Both the position numbers and the translations under genes were made by a program. 64,000 nt of DNA from Adiantum capillus-veneris. Lineage: Eukaryota; Streptophyta; Polypodiopsida; Polypodiales; Pteridaceae. The stretch covers positions 17,579,478 through 17,643,477 of the forward strand of contig CM043961.1 of assembly GCA_014529385.2 (NCBI GenBank), read 5' to 3'. Positions 44,099 to 55,194 of the stretch are shown piece by piece. Position 1 is the stretch's first letter; the number at the start of each line of letters is the position of its first letter. Below the pieces are notes generated by a model. It ran no database searches, was not told the DNA's origin, and was given only the letters and a program-made list of their open reading frames with translations.

Positions 44099-44290
44099 CT
44101 TAAGGTGCTTGTCGTGCTTGTTGATAACTAAGGTGCTTGTCATGCTTGCTGACTAAGGTGCTTGAGGTGCTTGCTAATTCAGGTCATTGCGTTGCTTGTC
44201 GTGCTTGCCGACTAGGGAGCTTGAGGTGCTTTTGGGAACACCACCCAAGCTTGAGGTGCTTTGTCATGCTTGCTGACTAAGGTGCTTGAG
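44099..44290. repeat. GGTGCTTG minisatellite within the family B LTR
   Basis: Irregular units of about 20-30 bp based on AAGGTGCTTGTCGTGCTTGC and variants (GGTGCTTGAGGTGC, CTTGCTGACTAAGG) repeat about eight times. It is absent from family-A LTRs, so it expanded in this copy or lineage. Confidence 0.75.
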
Positions 44291-44659
44291 GTAAGGTGTG
44301 CAAAAGTCAATCATCAATCCCTACAAGGAGGGGGTGAGCCCTACAAGAGGGGGGAGGAGAGAGAACACACACACACACACTCACACAAGGAAAGCTTGGT
44401 ACAAAGAAAGCAAAAGGGACACTTGTCAAGTTCCTCCTCATGTTGCCCTCATGGTGTGCCTAAAGCCTATTGATTGGCCACCCAAGGGGTCCAATGATAA
44501 ATTAGTAGATTTAATTAATTGTTTTTGCATTTATCAAGTCCTCTCTCTCAAAGGGGAAAGGGGGACACTTGTCCCAAGACTAGTATGCTTGCTTGGTATG
44601 ACTCTTGCTTGTGATTGGCTAGGCCTGAGGGGTCCAATGAGCTTCAAGCATGAGCTACA

Positions 44660-44683
44660 AAGGGGGGGGGGGGGGGGGGGGGG
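44660..44683. repeat. Poly-G tract
   Basis: An uninterrupted run of about 24 G in the LTR. Its length may be unreliable, and it could form a quadruplex. Confidence 0.85.
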
Positions 44684-45392
44684 TTCGAACAAAGCAATTA
44701 GGGGGCATGCTTGAGGGGTATATTCTCCCACACACACACTCTCTCATTATGTAGTGTGCGAAGTGCAAGAGCTCCCTCTCCTTCTCCAAGCAAGTAGAGA
44801 GGTTGATAGCCTACACCAACACTCTTGGTTATGGAATGCAAATCCAACCAAGAAATTGCTTCAATGCTTAAGCTTTCCATCTTCTCCATCTTCATTACTA
44901 TGCTATTATGTATGATTGCATGAAGAGTGATGATAAGTGAGGAATTGAAATGTTTCTTTTTCCTATTCCCTACCCTCATTCCTTGCTAGCTCTCTCCACC
45001 TTCAAAGGTGTTTGAGGCCTTGGGATAGTTAATTCTTTCCACAAAGTTTATGTTATGCTCATGTTGCATGAAGCTTTCCGTATTTCTTGCATCACCGAGG
45101 TCACAAGGAACACAAAGATTGTGTTGTAACAAGTCTCTCTTGATGGGAGAAACTATAATACAAATGCCTATTAGAGGGGGGACCGACTCCACATAAATCA
45201 GGTCCTCGACTGTTGTCATGTTCTCTAAACTCTCTCTCTCTTGCAAAAGTATTGTTATGCAAAGTTAACTAAATTCTATGTTCATGTTGCTACCATCAAT
45301 TATGTTCACCCGCTATGCTCACAAAGTAATTTCACAGAAGTACTTTCTCTAATTTCCGCTACTCCCAAAGTTAATAGGCCATTTCTATTACA

Positions 45393-45405
45393 TTGGTATC
45401 AAAGC
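45393..45405 (+). other. Primer-binding site, variant initiator-Met (family B)
   Basis: TTGGTATCAAAGC follows the LTR directly; it differs from the TTGGTATCAGAGC of the other copies by one base. Confidence 0.85.
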
Positions 45406-45804
45406 ATTTGGTTTCTCTTTTCTTGCTTAAGAAGAGGGGTCATTAAGTAGCCTATAAATGGTTGATTTCCTTAATTATACCAGGGTAAGTGGGATTGGGT
45501 TCTATTACCGATTTTGTTGAGCCCACTATGTGGGATATGGTGCACAGCTTGGGAGCTTTGGACTTAATAATGGGGTCTTTTTAGACTTGCCTACCGCTAT
45601 ACCATTGTTGAGCCATAAGAATTCGAAAGGAGCTAGCCCTAGGAAATTCTATAATATTATACCCACTCCATTACTCTCTATAATTAACCACTTCGAGCTG
45701 TGGGTGTAGATACCTAAGAGCCAATTTTCAAAGCCAAGAGGAGTGGCAACTGAGGTTTTGAATTGCCAAAGAATACACTAAGTAAATACACAAATTTTGT
45801 TAAC

Positions 45805-47574
45805 ATGGCTGACAATAACCAAGAGAGTAGAATGAACATTGGTAGCTTTGATTTTGCACATGAAGGTGCTAATGATGATGCCCCCATGTTTGTCAATTAT
45901 CTCATTTAATAGGTTGCAACAAGCTATGGCAACCCTGCTTTGCAAGCAAAATTTACTCAACAACTTCACGTTAATGGCTTTCCCTTCCTCTCCAAGAGGA
46001 GAGAGAGCTTAGGAGGCATCTTAAGGAGACCCCCAAAAGAAGACTCTCTCCCATACAAGAGGAAGAATCCAAAGAGCAAGAAAGTAATGAATCTTTAAGT
46101 TCCTCTGACGATGTGGCTCCACAAAGACGGGGGTCTAGATGATCACCAACTCCTCCCAAGAGGAAAAGATCAACACACCATCCTTCTCCTCGTCATTCCA
46201 AAAAGGAAGAGAGGAAACAAAGGAAGAAAAGGGCAAGAAAGAGGTCACCCTCTTCTCCTTCTTCTTCACCTTCCCCATCTTCCGATGAAAGCTATGACTT
46301 TTCTCCTAGAGAGTACAAGAGGGCAGGACATCATAAATCATACCTTGCATGGTGAAGTCCACAAAATCTCAAGAAGTTCAAGGAGGGAGTAAAGAGTCTC
46401 TCTTTTCTCACCTACGATGTCACCTTTGGTGCTACCGACAAAGTGGTGGCCTTTATCCAACAATTTGATGCGGCCTTTGGAGACGAGGGCTTCACAGAGT
46501 CCTCCAAGCTACTCCATGTAGCTATGCACTTCCAAAAATCGGCTCGTCAATGGTGGGCTAGCCTTCTTGGCAACGGCGAAGCCCCAAAGACATGGAAAAC
46601 TCTACGAGTTTCCATCATGAAGCAATTCCTTGCAAGCGATGCAAAGGACAAAGTTCTGACCGAATGGTGCAGTTTGAAGCTTCTCTCTCATGAGTCTATC
46701 CACAAATATGTAGACAAGTTCTGGGATTTACATCTCAAGGCTACTGTCTTCCAAAAGATAGACTTCGCCAACAAAAAAGAACAATTTTGTGTGGGATTAC
46801 TTGAAGAGATGGCCGAATATGTCAACTCTGAACGGCCAGGTTCTATCACCAAAGTAATCCATCATAGCATGGTTGCTTCACGTATCGATTTCCAACAAGT
46901 GGCTAGACGGAATGTCAAGCCAATGGAAAACAAAGACAAAAATGATTCAAAGGGGAAAACCAATGCCCAAAATTCTTCCCAAGGCACTTCCAACAACAAC
47001 GACGACAATCGGTCCAAGGAGAAGGGAGTTTACAAAGGCAAAAAAAAAACTCTCCTGAAGAGCTTGAATCTTTTCGCAAGGACCATAAGTGTTTTAAGTG
47101 TGGGGAGCAAGGACATGACTATCGTTCTTTCCCCAAGAAAAATGCTTGCAATGAGACTCCTAGGGCTTCCACCATCGAAGCTCCAAAAGAGAATGCTCAT
47201 TTCAAAGGACCATCTCTCTCCTATGCTTGGGGAAAGGTAAGGCCGGAGCATGATGCCTTCATCTCGTTGACCCTGGATCTAATAAAAAATTCATATCAAT
47301 GGAGTCGGCCACCAAGTAGGGCATTCAAGCTTTTGAGATGGGAGATATTTGTAGCAGTTGACACATCTTTCAAGGGACAGCAAGCCTCCGTTACTCCCTT
47401 GATTGGGAAGTTGAGGATCCATGTCCAAATCTATGTCAACAAAGAAGACTTTTTCATCTCTCCTCTCCATCATATTGAGGATTCTATCCTAGCTTTGCCA
47501 TGGTTTGATCGCATGGCTGCCAACATGAAGTTCCTTGAAAGGAGAATCTACTTCACCTGTACAGGGGAAAGAAC
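45805..47574 (+). pseudogene. Family B gag-protease, decayed
   Basis: ATG 45805 opens MADNNQESRMNIGSFDFAHE but stops at TAA after about 34 codons. Coding resumes in several frames: an Arg/Lys/Ser-rich part (about 46190-46300), then the capsid-like domain in the open frame 46443-47240 ([32 protein letters not shown]). The zinc knuckle near 47090 reads [10 protein letters not shown] in a shifted frame. A protease-like region follows (about 47225-47590, [20 protein letters not shown]). At least three frame breaks are present, so no gag can be made. Confidence 0.82.
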
Positions 47575-48784
47575 ATGTATATAGATGCTAGTGAGTGTGG
47601 TCGTACTATAGTACCACTTATAAATCCTTCTACTTTTGATAAATTAACTAAGAGCTCAGTTTCTATGTACATGATTTTTGTGAAAGAGTATTTAAAAGAT
47701 CCTAATGTTTCATCAAATGTAAATGGTAGGAATCAAGAAGAGTTAGAATTGTCTAATTTTCTAAAAGGATTCCAAGATGTGTTTATCGATGATATCCCTA
47801 TGGACTTATCTCCAAACCGAGGGGATGATGGCCATCGCATTGAGCTCCTTCCAGGAAGCTCACTACCTAACAAGCCTCCCTATCGAGTTTCTAAAGCTCA
47901 ACAACTAGAGGAGATCATGAGGCAAGTACAAGAATTAATTGACAAAGGGATGGTGAGGCCTAGCTCCTCTCCCTTTTGTTCTCCAATCCTTTTAGTGCAA
48001 AAGAAAGATGGTACATACCATATGTGTGTGGACTATCAAGCACTAAACCATGTCACTATCAAAAAAAAATTTCTTGTGCCTCGAGAAGAAGATATCTTAG
48101 ATAAGCTACAAGGCTCTACCTACTTCAGTAGGATTGAACTTAAAAGTGGCTATCATGAAATAAGGATAGTGGATGAAGATATCCTAAAGACCGCGTTTCG
48201 CACAATGTTTGGTCTTTATGAATATCTAGAAATGCCTTTTGGCTCGACTAATGCACCGTCCACGTTCAATCATCTAATGGAGAAAATATTTAGATGGTAC
48301 CACAAATTCATCATCTACTCCAAGTCTTTGATAGTCTACATGAGCTAAGATGATATCTTTGATGATATCATCATCTACTCCAAGTCTTTGATAGTCTACA
48401 TGAGCTAAGAAGCTTTATTGGTATGTGTGCATGCTATAGATGCTTCATAGAAAAATTTTCTCAAAAAGTGGGAGCATTACATGACTTAACAAAGAAGAAA
48501 ATTAATTATTTATGGATTGCTAAGGAGCAAAATGATTTTGACAAGCTCAAAGAGAAGCTTACCTCCCAACAAGTCCTCATGCTTCCGGATCTCTCAAAGC
48601 CATTTGAGGTCCAATGTGATGCTTGTGGTGATTTCCTTGGAGCAGTCTTGCTTCAAGAAGAGCATTCCATAGCATATGAGAGATGAAGGCTCAATACGGA
48701 TGAACGAGTCTTGGGAATTTATGAGCTTTTTGATGTTATACATGTCTTAGACACATGCAAGCACTACTTATTGGGGACTCCATT
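47575..48784 (+). pseudogene. Family B reverse transcriptase-RNase H fragment
   Basis: The open frame 47575-48348 holds the protease-RT linker and RT motifs (KKDGTYHMCVDYQALN, RIELKSGYHEI, MPFGSTNAPSTF). Before the active site the sequence runs into a duplicated block: 42 bp (48309-48350) recurs at 48369-48410, and the FDDII codons lie between them. A second frame (48423-48686) gives YRCFIEKFSQKVGALHDLTK and the RNase H VQCDACGDFLGAVL. The fragment ends at KHYLLGTPF. Integrase is absent. Confidence 0.85.
48309..48410. repeat. 42-bp direct duplication at the RT active site
   Basis: Two identical 42-bp blocks beginning CATCATCTACTCCAAGTC are offset by exactly 60 bp (48309 and 48369). It is a local tandem duplication, or less likely a sequence-assembly artefact. 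Confidence 0.85.
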
Positions 48785-49097
48785 TGTCATAATAATCAAT
48801 ATCTAATTCTCCTAAATAATTTTCTCATGTTAAACTGATCATTTAATATGGGGAAGTGCTAGGGGAGAAAAAGCTAGAATATTGGTGAAGCTAGCACACC
48901 GGGCCACAGTAGGGATCCAAAGGAGGGAAAATAGGGATCCAAAGGGGGGGCCATCTGCAAACTAACAATGTGAAACAATGGGCTTAAAAGACCCTAAGGT
49001 TCAGCCCATTAAGACTTCCAAAATGCTAAGATTCCAAAATTCAAAGGTTGTGTCCAAAGGCCAAACACTAGGAAAATTGGATGCTTAGTGTGTGTCT
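48785..49097 (+). mobile_element. Inverted family A LTR fragment at a junction
   Basis: It begins TGTCATAATAATCAATATCT and follows the inverted family-A LTR for about 313 bp to GGATGCTTAGTGTGTG. Then it switches directly into the pol C terminus of a minus-strand family-A element. Its orientation is opposite to that element's own LTR, so it is a rearrangement product, not the expected 3' LTR. Confidence 0.82.
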
Positions 49098-49920
49098 TCA
49101 TGTCAGAGAATGGACTCGGGCTGGACTCGGGCTGCAGCACCTCTTCTTGGTCCTCGATCTCCGGTGGGTCTTCAGTAGTTGGTTCTTGAGGTGGCTCTCC
49201 TTTGTAAGGCTTTAATAGGCTCATATGGAAAGAATTGTGTATGAGCCAATGATTGGGAAACTTGAGTTGATAGGCCATCTCATTGATTGGCCTAAGAATT
49301 TGGAAGGGACCATAGTACCTTTTTGCTAGTTTAGCATAGTACTTTTGGTGACCCGTAGGATTCTTGCCCGTCGTGTGACTTAATCGAGCCTTGGGAAATT
49401 TTAATAAGACCCAATCATTTTCTTTAAAGGCTTGGGCTCTTTTGTGCTTGTCAGCAGCAACCTTTTGCCTTTGTTGTGAGATAGAGATAGCATCCCTAAT
49501 CTTTTGAAAACATTCTTGTAGGTCTCGGCTATACTCATCTGCAACGAAGATCTTCCCATGTACCTTAAGTAGCAAGGGACTTTTTGATCTTCCCTCAATT
49601 ACCTCGAAAGGTGCTTTTCTTGTGGAAGTATGTACAGTGTTATTGTAAGCATACTCCACTAAGGGTAAGTACTTCTCCCATTGGGATCTTTGATCTACTT
49701 CCATTACATAGGCTTTTAGTAGATCGAGATTTTTTAGGTTAGCTATTTTACTTTGGCCATCCGTTTGTGGATGATAGGCCAAAGATAAGTTTAGCCTTGT
49801 CCCTAAATTCTCAAAGAGACCCTTCCAAAAATTACTGGTCATTCTAGGATCTCTATCCAACACTATGGACACTGGAAATCCATGGTCCTTGAAAATTTGT
49901 GAAACGAAGAGGGTTGCCAT
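49009..49920 (-). pseudogene. Gypsy A copy 3 integrase C-terminal part
   Basis: The open frame holds the second half of the integrase core (LDRDPRMTSNFWKGLF, YHPQTDGQSKIAN, with Lys where copies 1 and 2 have the catalytic Glu) and the SH3-like tail (WVLLKFPKARL, LLKPYKGEPP). It then leaves retroviral sequence at the junction near 49097. The chromodomain is missing. A frame break separates it from 49990. Confidence 0.85.
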
Positions 49921-49989
49921 TTTATGGGCTTTGATAGTCTTTTTGACAGGTATGAAATGAGCTTGTTTACTGAACCTGTCTACTATCGT

Positions 49990-51117
49990 TCAAATTCCCG
50001 TATTCCCATGGATAGACTTAGGCAATCCAAAGAGAAAATCCATGGATATGCTCTCCCATGGTGAATTAGGGATTGGCAAGGGTTGAAGCAATCCAAGTTG
50101 CTTCCCTCTATCAAATTTTGTCTTTTGGCATACCACACATTTAGAAACATACTCTTGTATGTTCACTTTCATGGTAGGCCAATAGAAATATGTTTCTATT
50201 CCCTTTAGGGTAGACTGAAACCCTCTATGCCCCGCGTAAGGAGGAGCATGAGATTCATACATTACTTTCTCACGTAGTGAGTTAGTAATGCATAGTCTAT
50301 TTCCATAGAGAAGATAACCATCTTGCAAAGTAAATGGTTCTTCTTTCTTCCCTAATGCAAGGGCTGAAATCACATCTCTAAAATCGGGATCAACAGCATA
50401 CTCATCTATCATTGAAGATAGATCCTTGTGAGTTGCTATGGAAACCGCGTTCACTCTCGGCCGTCTTGAGAGTGCATCTTCTACTTGATTATGCTTTCCA
50501 GCAATGTGAGCAATATGAAAATGAAATTGCGAAAGTAAATTTACCCACCTCATTTGTTTGTTGGAGAGCTTGGTTTGCGTCATGAAGTACTTAAGACTTT
50601 GGTGATCCGTTCGCAGAATGAAAGGAGTCCCCAATAAATAGTGCTTCCATGAGTCTAAGGCATGTAGAATTGCAAGGAGTTCCTCTTCATATATGCCTAG
50701 AGCTTGCTCAACAGGGTTGAGCCTTCGACTTTCATAGCCTATGGCGTGCCCTTCTTGAAGCAAAACAGCTCCAAGGCAATCACCACAAGCATCACATTGG
50801 ACCTCAAATGGTTTTGAGAGATCCGGTAGTGTAAGCACATGTTGAGAGATAAGATTTTCTTTAAGCTTTTCGAAAGCATTGTTCCCCTTAGCAGACCATG
50901 TATACCTAACGCTTTTCTTTGTTAGGTCATGTAATGGTCCCACAATTTGTGAGAACTTTTCTATGAAGGATCTATAGTATTCACACATACCTATAAAGCT
51001 GCTTAGTTCATGAAGATTCTTTGGTTTAGTCCATCCTTTTGTTACCTCTAACTTTGATGGATCCATTTGGATGCCATCTTGAGAGATAATGTGACCTAAA
51101 TACTGAGTCTCTTGCAA
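49990..51117 (-). pseudogene. Gypsy A copy 3 RT end, RNase H and integrase N-terminal part
   Basis: 375 codons cover the RT connection (YLGHIISQDGIQMDPSKLE), RNase H (VQCDACGDCLGAVL, YELLA-type EEELLAILHALD) and the integrase zinc domain (HAPPYAGHRG, CVVCQ). It stops after SIHGNTGI. A TAA just upstream (51125) and a changed frame separate it from the RT palm. Confidence 0.87.
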
Positions 51118-51123
51118 GAAAAA

Positions 51124-51764
51124 TTAACTTTTCTTTCGATTAACATAAAGTTTATTCTCTCTTACCTGGAGGTGTTGCTTGTGTTCGTCTAATGAATTAG
51201 AGTAGATGATAATAGCATCAAAGAACACTCCAATGAAGGTTTGGTGAGGCCTGAACAACTTCTCCATCAAGCGGTTGAATGTGGCTGGTGCATTGGTCAA
51301 GCCAAAAGGCATGACAATGTATTCGTAAAAACCAAATGTGGTGCGAAATGCGGTCTTTACAATGTCTTGATCAACTATCCTTATTTGATGATAGCCACTT
51401 TTTAGGTCAATCCTACTAAAGTAGGTCGATCGTTGTAGCTTATCAAATAGGTCTTCTACCCGTGGAACGGAAAACCTATTCTTCATAGTGATCCTATTTA
51501 GTGCTCTATAGTCACACACATACGATATGTGCCGTCTTTCTTTTGCACTAATAGCACAGGTGAGCAAAATGGAGATGATCTAGGCCTAACCATGCCCTTC
51601 TTAACTAACTCATGCACTTGTCGCATAATCTCCTCTTGTTGAGCTTGAGAAACTCTATAAGGAGGTTTGTTAAGGCGGTGAAATTCCTGGAAGAAGTTCA
51701 ATTTCATGGTCATCATTACCTCGTTTAGGAGGTAGCTCACAAGGGATGTCGTCAATAAAAACAT
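51124..51764 (-). pseudogene. Gypsy A copy 3 reverse transcriptase N-terminal part
   Basis: Two overlapping frames (51764-51498 and 51567-51124) carry RT motifs [34 protein letters not shown] and FGLTNAPATFNRLME. The active-site segment reads FFDAIII where copies 1 and 2 have FFDDIII, so the second catalytic Asp is lost. A one- or two-base loss in the Val-Asp-Tyr region shifts frame. Confidence 0.86.
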
Positions 51765-51814
51765 CTTGAAACCCCTTGAGAAAATTGGATAGCTCTAATT
51801 TCTTTTGGTTGCTT

Positions 51815-52841
51815 TTATTTTCCTGTTAAAGCATTAGGTTCATTTTGAGAATCTTTAACAAAAATCATGTACACGGAAATAGAGCTCTTTATTGACTTGT
51901 TGAAAGCTAGTGTATGTACAATGGGGATAGTGTTACCAATTTCCTTAGCATCTATATACATGTCTTTTTTCCTGAACTTAAAAGAGATTCTCATTTTAGG
52001 GAACTTAACATTGGCAGCCAGGCGATCAAACCTTGGTGCCCCTAGGATTACATCCTCATGCTTGAGAGGAGAGATAAAGAAGTCCTCTTTGTCCACATAG
52101 CTTTGGACATGAAGCCTCAATTTCCCGATTAAGGGAGTGACTGAAGCTTCTTTCCCCTTGAAAGCACTGTCTGTGGGTAGAACATCTCCCATCTTGTAGG
52201 CTTGTATGCCTAGCTTGGTGGCCAACTCTATAGATATTAAATTGTGAGTAGAACCAGGGTCAAAGAAAATAAAAGCATCATGTTCTCTTACCTTTCCCCA
52301 AGCATGGCATAGAGGAGATCCTTTGTGGTGAGTTTGGTGAGTCTCCTCCTCTTGGATTTCAACCAAGTTAGCTCTAGGAGGATCATGGCGGGTGTTCTTT
52401 TGGGGACAAGCGCGGTACGCATGCCCTTGTTCGCCGCATTTGAAACACCAGTTATCCTTGCGATAACGCTCAAGGTCTTCAGGAGAGAGTTTTTTTTTAC
52501 CTTTGTAAACGCCCTTCTCTTTAGCTTTGTTGGTGTTGCCCTTAGGAGACTTTTGTCCTTCCCGTTAGGCTCGTTGGAACCCTTGTTTTCCATGGGCTTA
52601 TTATTTCTATTAGCCCCCGTTTGGAAATTGATTCGAGAGGCCACCATAGTATGGTGTATTACAGCCGATATGGTACGTGGCCTTTGGGAGTTGACATACT
52701 CCGCCATTTCTTCGGTTAAGCCCACACAAAATTGTTATTTTTGCTCTCCAAAATCCAAATTTTTGAAGACAGTGGCTTTGAGTTGTAGGTCCCAAAACTT
52801 GTCTACATATTTGTGGATGGATTCATAGGGAGAGAGCTTTA
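51815..52841 (-). pseudogene. Gypsy A copy 3 protease and gag C-terminal part
   Basis: The frame 52366-51815 contains the protease ([18 protein letters not shown]). Further upstream are the zinc knuckle ([14 protein letters not shown]-type, shifted) and the gag end ([17 protein letters not shown]). The gag frame meets the CACTA insertion at 52841 within the segment that in copy 1 reads [17 protein letters not shown]. Confidence 0.84.
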
Positions 52842-53090
52842 CACTATAACATATGCGCGGTAATATCGCTCACATTACCGCAAAAAAACAAACAAACTTG
52901 AAATATAAAAATTCTCGTATGCGGAAAATACTGCGGCAGAGTTTGCGATAATGGTCTAGCGGTAACTTCCGCGGTAATGGCTGCGGCAATATTTCCGTGA
53001 ACATTACCGTGCCTTTTGCTGCACAGATACCCGCAAACATTGCCGCGACAGAGTTATCGCGAGAATTACCGCGGCGGGCTTTATTATAAA
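52842..53090. repeat. Left subterminal repeats of the CACTA element
   Basis: About ten GCGGTAAT, ATTACCGC, GCGGCAAT or close variants in both orientations fill the first 250 bp. Such repeats are where En/Spm-type accessory proteins bind in characterised elements; that they do so here is inference. Confidence 0.8.
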
Positions 53091-53199
53091 AAATCAGATG
53101 ACCGTTTGGATTGTCCTTTGCAGGACCATCCAAAAGGTCATCTATTTTTTTATTTATTTTAGTTATTTTAAAAAATTATTATTAATTACAACAAAATAT

Positions 53200-53330
53200 C
53201 ACAATTGGACAATACATTGAGCCAAAAAAAGATTGATAATTTCATTTACATAAGTGGAATTACAATTGGGGGAGGTATTGAGCCAAAAAATGATAGGTAT
53301 TTCATTTACATAAAGGGCAAAAAAAGCCCG
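53200..53330. repeat. Imperfect tandem pair of about 62 bp
   Basis: Two units contain TTGAGCCAAAAAA, a short variable part and ATTTCATTTACATAA. The surrounding 53091-53510 has no gene. Confidence 0.6.
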
Positions 53331-53512
53331 CGTGTACAAAATAGAGTATGGTCATGTGGGATAGGGCAAACGGGGCCCACGTATACAAAATAGAGGATGA
53401 TCATGGGGGAGTTGGCGGCATTTCACGTGGAACTCCTTGACTCTGCAAAACCATAAAAAAGAAACAATTAACACTTTGTTATTTAATATTTGATATAAAA
53501 TCAACAATTTGA

Positions 53513-54853
53513 TTATTTAGATAAGATTAAACTTACATGTTGCAGACTTCTGCACGCATTTTCGAACTCCTCTCGAGAGATCATTTGATTTTCAAACAAC
53601 CAACACCAAGTTTGATACTCGGTATGGTTCTCTCTATATCTCTGCACATCTTTGGTTGGGCGACTCATGGTAATGTTATACTGACAAAAAATAGCAACCA
53701 ATTAATTAAATGAAAAACATTAGATTTTTTACAATAAAACTAATATTTTTACTTACATATTTGTCTTTCCAAGCCGTTTTTCCTCCCGAACCATAATGCG
53801 TACGAGTCTGATGGGATTTGGCCTCAACTTGACGCGTATAAATCCTCGCACCCATTGCCCTTTCGTCCTCTTTCTCGCCCATAGCGGTCTCCCACTCCAC
53901 ATCATGGACATTTCCTGGCCGATAGCTATGCTCTGGAGACTCCATTGTCTTCTTTGCCGCTCTCCTCACACTAGATTTTTTGTTCTTCAGAAATGTTTTG
54001 ACATGCTCTTGCAACCATTGCCTTGAGAATTGTTGCCCCTCAGGGTTGGGGAAACGCATGTGCATGGTTGTCTCTATATATCTGAGGTTGTAGGGATCTT
54101 GCTGATCAAATATGAGAAAACAATTGATATATGTGGAGTGGATTAATTGGTTGACGTGTGTGAGGAATCTCCTGCCTTGCGCTGTCCCGAGATCCACCAT
54201 GCCTCCTCTATGAACCTGGTAGTATAACCCGCGAGCATCTGGTTAAGGCATGTCATGGTCCTCATCTTTTGCTGGAGCAAGGAGGGGTGACTGTGGAGGA
54301 GAATCTGTAGTACTTCTCCCCCCCCCCAAAACAACAACTAGCTCCGATCCCTCGTCGAGATCGACCGGTGCTAGCGCGCAAGCTGCCCTGACGCTGACTG
54401 CCAGAAGAGCGCCGACGTGAATCTGGGGCAGAAAGTGGGATAGGTGGACGCCCGTGGCGTCGCACCCAACGGCGTCGGACCTTGTGAAGGAAAAGTTGAA
54501 CTTGGAGCTGTAGCTGAAAAACTTTGCAGGTATGGAGTGCCACCAGTCGGAGTAGAGACCTCTGATAATCCAAAAGCTGCTAGCTGCGCCGGTGAATAGC
54601 GCTGCGTAAGGGTCTGCTGTGAACCTAACCACTCAGCCCGAAGACGCAATGCCCTCTCCACATCTGGATCGGTCACAGGTACGGCAATGGACCCACCTAG
54701 AGCGTCCCGAAACGAGTCGAACCCTGATGATGACTGCTGAGGCGACGGCTCTGAATGATAGACAAAGAGAGCGTCGGGATATGAAATCCCATCTGCCATG
54801 AAATCCTCAATGCTGCGAAAGCGTGGTGTGGAAGAAGAAAACATGGTCTGCAT
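53513..54853 (-). pseudogene. CACTA accessory protein (TNPA-like candidate), decayed
   Basis: The N-terminal frame starts at 54853 (MQTMFSSSTPRFRSIEDFMA) and is Ser/Pro-rich. After a frame change it continues with DLDEGSELVVVLGGGRSTTD to TAA near 54247. It resumes in the same frame with YNLRYIETTMHMRFPNPEGQ, LQEHVKTFLKNKKSSVRRA and YTRQVEAKSHQTRTHYGSGG (54200-53750). A last exon may read HTEYQTWCWLFENQMISREEF (53701-53513). The arrangement (basic middle, then the Q-x-R-x-H-x-x-G-S-G-like segment) recalls plant En/Spm accessory transposase proteins, but homology is not certain. It is divergent to the TNP2 gene. Confidence 0.5.
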
Positions 54854-55194
54854 TTATTACGACAAAGATTAAACTAGGGTATAAAATTTGAATATATGAT
54901 TAAAAATTTACACATTGATTTTTTTCAAACATTGGATTTTTTAAGATTGGATTCTCTATAGTATCCAATGTTGAAAGAATCCAATGTGTGTCTACAACCT
55001 ATAAAAGAGTCTTGCAAAGCCTTGAGTGCTAATAAGATATTAGTGTGTGTATTGACTAATAAGAGATTATTGTATTTATGATTAGTGTGACCGATTGCAC
55101 GATCACTTGGACGGTCATTGGGGCCTAATACGTCACCTACGACTTAATCATGGAGGTATGTTTCATTTTTTGTGTTGATTGTTGTTTAATTTAA

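Larger units (their letters stand above)
43797..45392 (+). repeat. 5' LTR of the family B Gypsy
   Basis: 1,596 bp starting TGTCATAAAATCTAATATCT and ending ATTTCTATTACA. It carries a minisatellite at 44099-44290 and a long G tract at about 44660-44683. It is related to family A at both ends but diverged in the middle. Confidence 0.9.
43797..48784 (+). mobile_element. Ty3/Gypsy family B element, 3' truncated
   Basis: A plus-strand element with its 5' LTR at 43797-45392, primer site at 45393, gag from 45805 and pol to about 48780. Sequence stops inside RNase H (KHYLLGTPF) at a short overlap, CATTTGTCATAATAATC, with the next LTR fragment. No 3' LTR or target duplication exists. Its gag start matches the minus-strand fragment at 25741-26051, defining family B. 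It is more decayed than the family-A copies. Confidence 0.9.
49098..52841 (-). mobile_element. Family A Gypsy copy 3, left (pol) portion
   Basis: A minus-strand family-A internal region, from the polyprotein end (broken before the chromodomain) through integrase, RNase H, RT and protease to mid-gag. It is cut at 52841 by a CACTA insertion; the rest of gag and the 5' LTR resume at 61738. An 11-bp repeat (CTGGACTCGGG twice near 49123) sits close to the left junction. Confidence 0.9.

Noticed and set aside
44660-44683. Poly-G tract as a functional quadruplex switch
   Set aside because: A lone homopolymer in a decayed LTR is better explained by slippage or read error.
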